Positions 1 to 7,329 of a DNA stretch of 15,396 nt are shown piece after piece (the first letter of the stretch is position 1; every line of letters begins with the position of its first letter). This DNA comes from Candidatus Saccharibacteria bacterium UBA5148 (lineage in GTDB: Bacteria > Patescibacteriota > Saccharimonadia > Saccharimonadales > UBA4665), in contig DHXU01000008.1 of assembly GCA_002413835.1 (NCBI GenBank), positions 1 through 15,396 of the forward strand, in the 5' to 3' direction. Position numbers and translations under genes: made by a program. The notes beneath the pieces were generated by a model. That model saw only the letters and a program-made list of their open reading frames with translations. It did no database searches and was not told the DNA's origin.

Positions 1-236
1 CGCTTCTTCGTAAAGAGCCCAAGTAAGCTTGGGAATTTACCCTTGGCCGTATTACGGACAATCCGCATAGTTGGCGTGTACCACCCCAAGTTGTATTTGA
101 CGCGCTGCTTCACTCGGCTAGGTTTTGTCCAAGCTTGAATCTGGCTTATGCCAAGTGAGCGTTTGATCCGTCTTTTTTCTCGCGTGATGCCAAGCAAGGT
201 GTTTAGAGAAGGTCGGCGGTAGCGCAGTAATTTCAT
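1..236 (-). CDS. Partial basic hypothetical protein (C-terminus off the window)
   Basis: The frame opens at ATG (236 reading leftward) and stays open for 78 codons to the window edge, so the C-terminus is missing. The product is strongly basic, beginning MKLLRYRRPSLNTLLGITRE, with repeated Lys/Arg clusters, a Trp-Tyr-Thr-Pro stretch near residue 52 and no membrane segment. It starts 16 nt after the stop of the DUF2779 gene on the same strand, so it may be the last gene of the defence operon or simply the next gene. A weak GAGGG lies about 13 nt before the ATG. I do not recognise a domain. The sequence has the flavour of short basic orphan proteins of Patescibacteria, which is an impression only. 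It could be nucleic-acid binding given its charge. Confidence 0.55.
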   Translation of the reverse strand, partial: MKLLRYRRPSLNTLLGITREKRRIKRSLGISQIQAWTKPSRVKQRVKYNLGWYTPTMRIVRNTAKGKFPSLLGLFTKK

Positions 237-252
237 AATTAATACTATACCC

Positions 253-1740
253 TCAAGTTTTATCTTGAGCTATTTGCGCCAAGACTTTATATATCTCTAC
301 CATCGCCAAGGTATCAAGACAGCAATACTTAATTAAGTCGTCGTAAACCTTTCGAGCGACGTCTGCAGATACTGCGCCACTCGTGGCATCGTACCATCTG
401 ACAGAAGCGATTTGTCCATTTTGGATATCCATCTCTTTGTAGGATAGCTCGGGAACCAGTACTGGGAGCACTGCCTTTATTGAGTTGCTGCCTTTGAACT
501 TAGGGTGAACAAAGTGCTGCTTGCTAAATACTTCTTTCAGGTCGAAAACCCTATCGTTCACGCCTGACATAAAATCACCATATTCAGGGTAAGTTGTCGC
601 CATCTCGCGGTTACGACCTATCTCAAATGATTTATGCCAGACAATAACGCTGCCTTCCGCCCCAATAAGTTTCTTGAGGCTTTCCAGGAGCGATTGAGCT
701 GGTAATGTCTTGGCATCCTCGGAAAGATACTCGTAGTGTTCAAGTTCGCCATCAGGCGCTCTCAAAACGTGAAGGGAATATTGAAATGGTATTTGCTGGT
801 AAGGCGTGCAGCCGCTATAGAACGGAACAGCGGTAGAAACTGTTTCGTAGTCTAAGAAATACAGCGGGAATACTAGTTCGTCTAAGATATCGGCGATGGC
901 CTTATTGTCTATGATCGAATTTCCTGATTTAGCAGCATCGACTTGGTTTTGTTGGGGGAGACTTAGCTTAATGTCTTCAGGAACTTCGTGAACCTTAAAT
1001 ATCTCTTCGTCCACCAGCGCGGCTAGTTTTTTACCGCTCATTCGGGTGATGTTAAACACCGAGTATTCCGGGATATCGGGATTTAGTAAGTAGAACGTTG
1101 GACAGTGGTGAGACTTTGACTGTAGGCGGCAGCTGCACGTCTTGGGCTCGGGTGTATCGATAATGGACTTCAGTGCGTCGTGTGCTTGCTCCCGGATAGT
1201 TTCCAGAACTTCATCTACCCGAGTAGTGACGTCCGTTTGTATTAAAAAATCGCTAGCGATAATAGTGGGCTGCCGTAGATACTCTTTGTTAAGATGTATG
1301 ACGCCAGTTTGGCCGATCTTATAGCCAGCTTCTTCGAAGGCTACTTGCTGAAACGCGACGTCGTAGATGTGCTCTTGCTTTACCGAGTTGGTACTTTTAA
1401 CTTCTAATAGTGTCCAGGATTTACTGTCAGTATCATAAACAATCACATCGGCCATGGCTAGAAGGCCATCATCGGTAATAACTGTCGCCTGAAATATTGT
1501 TGTTTCGCCCTCTGAGACTAGCCTTTCGGTGTCTCTCTTAGCTGTAATTCCTGATGACTCTATTAGTTTTGCTTCAGGAAACAGTTGCCGAGCGTAGCGC
1601 TCAACTTCGTTACCTTGTTCCAGGCGTCGTTTGACAACCTCTTCTTCATCAACAGGCACGACATCTCTTTTGTGTTTCCATAACCATAAATAGCTAGGGC
1701 AAATTTGGTACTTAAGAAAATCTGATTTTGATAGCTGCAT
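253..1740 (-). CDS. DUF2779 protein: PD-(D/E)XK nuclease domain plus DEDDy exonuclease-like domain
   Basis: A 495-aa protein with two apparent nuclease modules. The N-terminal part has an early Cys in a CP motif (C14), Asp98 in MADVIVYD and the LEVKS motif (E113, K115), the pattern of Cas4/RecB-like PD-(D/E)XK nucleases. C202, C204 and C213 follow, so with C14 there are four cysteines positioned for a 4Fe-4S cluster as in Cas4/AddB nucleases. The C-terminal DUF2779 region shows FLDYET (D297, E299), VWHKSFE (about 368-373) and YCCLD (Y472, D476), matching ExoI, ExoII-like and ExoIII signatures of DEDDy 3'-5' exonucleases. The start is ATG at 1740 with GAGG 10 nt upstream. It lies 38 nt after the TrlF-like gene, last of the large genes in the run. 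The family assignment is recognised from motifs. DNA processing is inferred, and its role beside a type I R-M system is unknown. Confidence 0.85.
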   Translation of the reverse strand: MQLSKSDFLKYQICPSYLWLWKHKRDVVPVDEEEVVKRRLEQGNEVERYARQLFPEAKLIESSGITAKRDTERLVSEGETTIFQATVITDDGLLAMADVIVYDTDSKSWTLLEVKSTNSVKQEHIYDVAFQQVAFEEAGYKIGQTGVIHLNKEYLRQPTIIASDFLIQTDVTTRVDEVLETIREQAHDALKSIIDTPEPKTCSCRLQSKSHHCPTFYLLNPDIPEYSVFNITRMSGKKLAALVDEEIFKVHEVPEDIKLSLPQQNQVDAAKSGNSIIDNKAIADILDELVFPLYFLDYETVSTAVPFYSGCTPYQQIPFQYSLHVLRAPDGELEHYEYLSEDAKTLPAQSLLESLKKLIGAEGSVIVWHKSFEIGRNREMATTYPEYGDFMSGVNDRVFDLKEVFSKQHFVHPKFKGSNSIKAVLPVLVPELSYKEMDIQNGQIASVRWYDATSGAVSADVARKVYDDLIKYCCLDTLAMVEIYKVLAQIAQDKT

Positions 1741-1778
1741 CTATAATCAACCTCATTGCTGAATGGGCTCAATAATAA

Positions 1779-4724
1779 TCATAGTTGATATTTGTTCTTA
1801 CGCCTGTCGAACGCTTCTTCTCCGCCCTCGAGAATATCGCATACTTGTTCAATTATTCCGTCCTTGAAGTCACCGGCTGATATATTTTCCTTCGCGTGAT
1901 CTTCAAGTGATCCCGCGATGTAATCAAGTCTTGGAGTTCGCGCACCACCATAATTTGCAATAATAATTTGGTCAGCATCAGTATTCACTACGAGGTTAGG
2001 GTTGTGGGTAACCATAATTATTTGTCTGTATTGTTTGCGCTCCCTAAAGTAGCCGATAAGATCTTTGTAAACTGATAAATTATCGAGATTTTCTTCTGGC
2101 TGATCAATAATAAGCGGGCGATAGTCTGCTCTATCTATTTCCAGGAACAGCATAAGAAGTATGATACCTTTTTGACCAGGTGAGAGGAGGTAGAGATCAG
2201 TATCATTGAACTTCAAAGAAGAAACGGTTTCAAAATAAGTGGGGTTGAAAAGCCAATTGTAGAAATCTTCGTAGGAGTAGCTCTCACGTAATTGCTCTTC
2301 AATAGTTATTTCTTTTTCTTCAAAATTATGAAAGTCCGCAAGAATCTTCCCCATTCCAGTCTGTAGTACATCATTATCTAGGCCGCTACTGACACAGCTT
2401 TCCCAGAAGCTATCTAGTGATTGATGGAGACTCTCCTCCTCTCTAAAATTACCTCTCCGGGTGCGATCGATGATACTCAATCCATCGTTGGCGTGAGCCT
2501 TTGTTCTGTAGTCAATTTTTGCTTCAAAAACCAGCTTTTTGTCGGTTTCCGTTCCACTCTCCAGAGAGTCCTGAAGCGGCTTATAAAGCTTTTCTATTTC
2601 GGCTTTTTCTTGTGTCAAAAGCCCAAAATAAGAATGATAGGTCTGTAATCTTTCATTCTCCAGCATTTCTTGTGACGGTTCGATCTCACTGTCTATCTTT
2701 CCGATTTCCGATTCTAGTGCCTTTATCGAGCTATCTAGCTTAGAACTAGTGTCTTTTTGTTGCTGGTACTTGAGCTTTGTGGTTTCAAACGCACTAGTGT
2801 CTTTTTGTTTTTGAATAATACCTGTATTGAGGGTTGTCAGATTATTAAAGACAAGTTCTGTTTCCGGTATGCCAAGTAGTGCTGCCACTTCCTGCTTTGT
2901 ACCCTCCTTTAGGAGCTTAACTGAACCATTTATCCCAGTACGTTTATCTTCCAGGGCTGTAGTGATGGCTGCCTCATCGAAGTGCACATTAAAGGAATCT
3001 TGTGAAATGTCCAAACTCACCAGCGAAAGGCTCAAATCATTTTTGAAGTCTGTAATACTTGTTCTGAAAACTTTAATTTTCGCTTCAATTACGGCGATAC
3101 TATTAAGACCAGCTTGCAGAGAGATTATTTTAGTCTCAAACTTTCGTTTCAAGTCAATTAGCTTTGCCAATTCTTCCTGTTGTTGCTTATCCTGTTGGGG
3201 TAGTTCCGGAAGGCTTTGTGTTAAACGCACGAGTTCACGCTTCTTCTCCTCGAGCACTTTCTGTTTCTCGGGTTTAGTCCGCACTAAATTGACAACGCTC
3301 CCAAGCTGCCTATTGATATCATTTATTTTTCTTACTACCTGATCCTTTTCATACTGAGAATTACTAAGTATTCTCGTTCGGAGTTCATCAAAGTTGGATG
3401 CACCCATTTGCTCTGTCTCATCTAGGGCCTGAAAAATAACATTCTCAATTTGCCTTTGAAGCTTCTCGCTATTTCGTGGAGAGCAGAGCTCTTCGACCGC
3501 GCCTTGAGGTAAGTAGCGAACGAGCTCAAGATCGTGCGTAAGAGTACCGATCTCATGTTCGGTTTCATTACCATCACCCCATTTGAGCTTAACTTTGGTT
3601 CCCTTGATCGGATTCTTGTGCATATTGGCTTTTTTTAGGAATGAATCGTCTGTTTTGTCTAAGCTTCCCGCTCCATAGGCAATTGCTTCCGCAAGGGCAG
3701 ATTTACCCGAACCACGTCCTCCAATTAGGGTGACCAAATCTCTATTTAGCTGCATCTTGAAGTCCGCGTCAAACCAGCCATTTGAAACAGGGATTGATAC
3801 TTCACATATTACCTTGTGGTCAGGCTTATAATTAGGCGGCGTATTGCCAATAAACACACGAACTTCCGGCTCATTTAACACTTGTTTTAAGCCCGCAAAT
3901 GTGGGGTCAGCCTTTATCCACAAAAGTGTTGTGCCAACATGGTCTAGATCATGAGAGTCTGAAGAATGAAGCACTAGACTATTCAGATTATTTGTCTTTA
4001 GGTCTTCTCGGTTTTCACTTATTTTTTGTGGATCTCGTAAAGATGTGAGACAAAAATTAGAAGAATTAATTAAGTCCCTTTTTTCTGCCGCTGATTGATC
4101 CCACCGGGATTGATCCCATTCTGAATAGCCCATGGCTGTAACATACTTATCTTTGAAGCAATCCTTCTCCAATAACTTCAATATGTCTTCTCTCTTGTAC
4201 GTTATATTGTCGAAGCCCGCTTCTAGGTCGCCCTTACTGTGTATTGTATTGCCGACGGGTGCTGCGGCCTTCATCTGGCTTCCGAGCTGCTCTAACGATC
4301 TAACAGTAGGTGTTTGCTGCCACATGCTTCCGTCTTGAATGTTGTACCCATTTGAGAGACCGTTCAGTAGCTGCTCTTTTATATCCTCGACTTTCACAGA
4401 TGGATCAAACAGGACATGGAAGTTATGTCTCTTAGTATTACCCTCTCTTCCACTGAAGGTATCTAGGCGAAACTCGATGTTCGGAATGAGTAACTCAATA
4501 TTAGGGATTTCGCCTCGACGGCTCACAAGATACTCGTATCCCTCACAAAACAGATAATCTGTTACACCAATAACTTTTATCTCGGAGGGAAGTGAGGCAA
4601 TCTTTCGTATAAAGGTATCCCAAGCTGCTTGATTATCCCCGCCAAAGTGTTGGATTATTGACTTGGGTGTGTGAAGGTGCAAGTCCCACTTGCGCCACTC
4701 CGAACCACGAGGAAAGTTACTCAT
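1779..4724 (-). CDS. TrlF-like protein: PHP phosphoesterase domain fused to SMC/ABC-type ATPase
   Basis: A 981-aa protein. The N-terminus is a PHP-family metal-dependent phosphoesterase: WDLHLHT (H16, H18), VTDY (D56), HNFH (H100, H103) and HSSDSHD (H253, D256, H258). An SMC/RecN-like ATPase follows: Walker A GGRGSGKS (335-342), a long Glu/Lys/Gln-rich coiled-coil-like middle (about 430-760), signature LSPGQKG (847-853), Walker B PLIIDQPEENLD (D874, E877) and switch histidine VTHN (about 905-908). This matches proteins annotated as TrlF family ATPases. Its ATG follows the hsdM stop by 2 nt with no clear Shine-Dalgarno, implying translational coupling. PHP domains usually hydrolyse phosphoesters or nucleic acids and SMC-like ATPases sense DNA or DNA ends. 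By analogy with RloC/PrrC-type proteins at hsd loci it may be a nuclease effector held in check or triggered through the R-M complex. That role is inference. Confidence 0.85.
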   Translation of the reverse strand: MSNFPRGSEWRKWDLHLHTPKSIIQHFGGDNQAAWDTFIRKIASLPSEIKVIGVTDYLFCEGYEYLVSRRGEIPNIELLIPNIEFRLDTFSGREGNTKRHNFHVLFDPSVKVEDIKEQLLNGLSNGYNIQDGSMWQQTPTVRSLEQLGSQMKAAAPVGNTIHSKGDLEAGFDNITYKREDILKLLEKDCFKDKYVTAMGYSEWDQSRWDQSAAEKRDLINSSNFCLTSLRDPQKISENREDLKTNNLNSLVLHSSDSHDLDHVGTTLLWIKADPTFAGLKQVLNEPEVRVFIGNTPPNYKPDHKVICEVSIPVSNGWFDADFKMQLNRDLVTLIGGRGSGKSALAEAIAYGAGSLDKTDDSFLKKANMHKNPIKGTKVKLKWGDGNETEHEIGTLTHDLELVRYLPQGAVEELCSPRNSEKLQRQIENVIFQALDETEQMGASNFDELRTRILSNSQYEKDQVVRKINDINRQLGSVVNLVRTKPEKQKVLEEKKRELVRLTQSLPELPQQDKQQQEELAKLIDLKRKFETKIISLQAGLNSIAVIEAKIKVFRTSITDFKNDLSLSLVSLDISQDSFNVHFDEAAITTALEDKRTGINGSVKLLKEGTKQEVAALLGIPETELVFNNLTTLNTGIIQKQKDTSAFETTKLKYQQQKDTSSKLDSSIKALESEIGKIDSEIEPSQEMLENERLQTYHSYFGLLTQEKAEIEKLYKPLQDSLESGTETDKKLVFEAKIDYRTKAHANDGLSIIDRTRRGNFREEESLHQSLDSFWESCVSSGLDNDVLQTGMGKILADFHNFEEKEITIEEQLRESYSYEDFYNWLFNPTYFETVSSLKFNDTDLYLLSPGQKGIILLMLFLEIDRADYRPLIIDQPEENLDNLSVYKDLIGYFRERKQYRQIIMVTHNPNLVVNTDADQIIIANYGGARTPRLDYIAGSLEDHAKENISAGDFKDGIIEQVCDILEGGEEAFDRRKNKYQL

Positions 4725-4726
4725 CG

Positions 4727-6187
4727 TTATCCATGCTCGTTTAGACTAGTTTGGACGCTACGAAACGATTCAAGTGCTGCTTCCAAATTCTCAATGATTT
4801 CGGCCGCGATGATCTCGGGTTCTGGTAAGTTATCTAGATCAGTTAAGCTATCATCTTTTAGCCAAAAAACATCGAGGTTTGTTTTATCACGAGCTAATAT
4901 CTCATCATAAGTAAACTTTTTGAAGCGTTCGTTTTCGGTACGTTGGTGGCGGTTGCTTGGGTTATAGCACTTCACAAAATCTTCTAGATCGGAGTACGCA
5001 AGTTTTTTTTCTTTGAGCGTGAAATGGATATTAGTTCGCAAATCGTAAATCCAGACATCCTTTGTCCACGGGTTTTTGCTGGCCGGTTTGTTGTCGAAGA
5101 ATAAGACGTTGGCCTTTACGCCGTTTGCGTAGAATATACCTGTTGGTAGGCGAAGAATTGTATGCAAGTCAGTCGTTTGCAGCAATTTCTTTCGGACTGT
5201 CTCGCCAGCTCCGCCTTCAAATAACACGTTATCAGGCACGATCACGGCAGCTTTGCCGTCCGCTTTTAGCTGAGAGCGAATATGTTGAACGAAATTTAGT
5301 TGCTTGTTTGATGTAGTTACCCAGAAGTCTTGCCGCTCGTAAGTTAGGCTGTCTTTGCTTTGTGATCCGTCTTCGTTGCTGACAGTAATGCTACTCTTCT
5401 TGCCAAAGGGCGGATTCATAAGAATATAGTCATAGCGTTTTCCACCATCAGAAGCCAAGCTATCGCTAATATGAATAGGTGGTTCACTATTCAGATCGCC
5501 AATATTGTGAAGGAATAGATTCATTAAGCAGAGACGAGCAGTTGCCGGTACTATTTCGTTGCCAGTAAATGTTCCGAACTTCAGAAATTCTTTTTGGTCT
5601 TTATCGAGTTTATAGTTTTTTGCAATGTAATCGTAGTAGGACAAAAAGAATCCACCAGTACCGGCTGCAAAGTCAGCCATGGTTTTCATTGGCTCGGGCT
5701 TCATACATTCGGTCATGATCTGAATAAGCGGACGTGGAGTAAAATACTGTCCTGCTCCGGTCTTAGTATCGGAGGCGAACTTTTCGAGTAAACCCTCGTA
5801 TATCTCACCTTTGACGTCAACGTCCAGGCCGACCCAGGTCTCGCTATCGATCAACCCAACCAACCGGTGAAGCTGCGCAGGGTTTTGAATGCGGTTCTGA
5901 GCCTTGAAGTAAATCTGACCAATCATGCCTGATTGTTTACCGAGAGTCTGCAGTACCTCAATATAATGTGCTTCGAGTTTTGAGCCGGTAAGGTTACGGA
6001 GACTTTCCCAATTCAACTCTGCTGGAATATGCGTGTCACGATTAAACGGTGGTCTGGAGTATTCGTCGGCCATTTTCAAGAATAGCAGATAAGTGATTTG
6101 CTCTAGGTAGTCTCCATAGCTCAATCCATCGTCCCGAAGTAAATTACAGTAGTTCCATACCTTTTGTACTAAACCAGAACTTGTCAT
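4727..6187 (-). CDS. hsdM: Type I restriction-modification DNA methyltransferase subunit HsdM
   Basis: A 486-aa N6-adenine methyltransferase. An N-terminal helical HsdM domain (about 1-140) precedes the SAM-dependent domain. QYFTPRPL (147-154) is typical of HsdM. FAAGTGGF (173-180) is motif I, which binds S-adenosylmethionine, and NPPF (258-261) is catalytic motif IV. Two HsdM with one HsdS form the methyltransferase, and with HsdR the restriction complex. The start at 6187 has AAAGGAGAG just upstream and overlaps the hsdS stop by four nucleotides (ATGA). The stop TAA is 2 nt from the next ATG. Length and motifs are complete and nothing appears broken. Assignment as HsdM is secure. The exact type I subfamily cannot be fixed without alignment. 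Confidence 0.97.
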   Translation of the reverse strand: MTSSGLVQKVWNYCNLLRDDGLSYGDYLEQITYLLFLKMADEYSRPPFNRDTHIPAELNWESLRNLTGSKLEAHYIEVLQTLGKQSGMIGQIYFKAQNRIQNPAQLHRLVGLIDSETWVGLDVDVKGEIYEGLLEKFASDTKTGAGQYFTPRPLIQIMTECMKPEPMKTMADFAAGTGGFFLSYYDYIAKNYKLDKDQKEFLKFGTFTGNEIVPATARLCLMNLFLHNIGDLNSEPPIHISDSLASDGGKRYDYILMNPPFGKKSSITVSNEDGSQSKDSLTYERQDFWVTTSNKQLNFVQHIRSQLKADGKAAVIVPDNVLFEGGAGETVRKKLLQTTDLHTILRLPTGIFYANGVKANVLFFDNKPASKNPWTKDVWIYDLRTNIHFTLKEKKLAYSDLEDFVKCYNPSNRHQRTENERFKKFTYDEILARDKTNLDVFWLKDDSLTDLDNLPEPEIIAAEIIENLEAALESFRSVQTSLNEHG

Positions 6188-7329
6188 ATCAACTCTCCTT
6201 TGAATGCTTTAGTGAGAATGGACTGTCTCATATTTCTTGCAAGCCGAATCGAGTCTTGAATTGTTGAGCGAAGTGCATCAAGTTCGGATAATTTTGCTTC
6301 AACTTGCTTTACTACATTCTGCTGATCTTTTATCGGAATCATATCAATATCTATCTTCCTTAGCCCTGTCAAAGGTACAGTTAGTTGTGCCGTACCAGTA
6401 GCGATAGCTGTTGCTTGTTTGTAAACAGAGTCGGTTTGTAACGCATACAGTAGGTATCTAGGATCAATCATTGATGCGTTCGGACGCAATAACGCTATAT
6501 GTCGCTGGAAGCAAAATCTATTATTATCCTCCACGAGTGCTGGTATCCCGTAAGAACCGGTGACTGTATATAATACGTCTCCTGTCTTTGCCTTACGACT
6601 ATCTTTTAATGCTTCATAATACGACGATGGAACATACCTACTAGCTTTTGACAACAATACCCTATTATTCTGAATATTTGAGATAACAATAAATGGCACT
6701 CCAGTTGCTGCTTTAGGAGGCGCTTGATGATCACCATCAGTTATAACTTCCGTAACTTCACTGAGCTTTATTTTCTTACCACCAGCCCTCATAAACGAGT
6801 ACTCAATTATCGAACTTCTTAACGATTCGCATCGTTTCAAATCATCACTTAGGCTAGCGATATTCTTATCCAGATCACTAAAAAGCTCTTCGATTTTGGA
6901 GACAATTTTCTCTTGCTCTATTCGATCTGGAAGATAAAGTTCGAAGTTCCACAATACGTTGGGGTCAACATGCGGCGTACCCGAACCCCGCTGCCTTGTA
7001 TTAAGATCTTGAAACTTACTGACTAAAAAATAGTACAGGTATGGCTGCGTTGCTTGAATAGATTCAATTCTTGCTAATGTTGAGCAAATTACTCCTCTTT
7101 TAGCTCGACCAACAAGCCCAGATCTTGAGCCATCCCAAACAAGCAATAAATCACCTTCTTCACAAGGTACTACGTTTGTGCCATCGCTATAATTATCGAT
7201 TTGCCCTTTTTCAAATGCTTTTATATCTACATAGGGTATTGTGTGGATTTCGTCAGGGTTATCAGTTAGGCTAGTAGGCTTTTTGCCTTTTCGAGAAGTC
7301 GCTATATCGCCAAATCTTACATAGTTCAT
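6184..7329 (-). CDS. hsdS: Type I restriction-modification specificity subunit HsdS
   Basis: A 381-aa DNA-recognition subunit with the usual two-fold layout: target recognition domain 1 (about 1-135), central conserved coiled-coil region (about 137-180, with QEKIVSKIEELFSDLDKNIA), target recognition domain 2 (about 185-325) and distal conserved region (about 330-381, ending SILTKAFKGELI). The two conserved regions resemble each other, as expected for HsdS halves that each contact half of a bipartite target. The start at 7329 overlaps the hsdR stop (ATGA), with AAGGAG 11 nt upstream. It lies between hsdR and hsdM, giving order R-S-M rather than the commoner R-M-S. The target sequence cannot be predicted by eye. 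No truncation or inverted partner HsdS is seen, so no phase-variable shuffling is evident here. Confidence 0.95.
   Translation of the reverse strand: MNYVRFGDIATSRKGKKPTSLTDNPDEIHTIPYVDIKAFEKGQIDNYSDGTNVVPCEEGDLLLVWDGSRSGLVGRAKRGVICSTLARIESIQATQPYLYYFLVSKFQDLNTRQRGSGTPHVDPNVLWNFELYLPDRIEQEKIVSKIEELFSDLDKNIASLSDDLKRCESLRSSIIEYSFMRAGGKKIKLSEVTEVITDGDHQAPPKAATGVPFIVISNIQNNRVLLSKASRYVPSSYYEALKDSRKAKTGDVLYTVTGSYGIPALVEDNNRFCFQRHIALLRPNASMIDPRYLLYALQTDSVYKQATAIATGTAQLTVPLTGLRKIDIDMIPIKDQQNVVKQVEAKLSELDALRSTIQDSIRLARNMRQSILTKAFKGELI

Noticed and set aside
2421..3342. Plus-strand frames of 75-171 codons opposite the TrlF-like gene, and similar ones opposite hsdM and hsdR.
   Set aside because: Serine- and leucine-rich antisense shadows without ribosome binding sites; the minus-strand genes have complete domain motifs.
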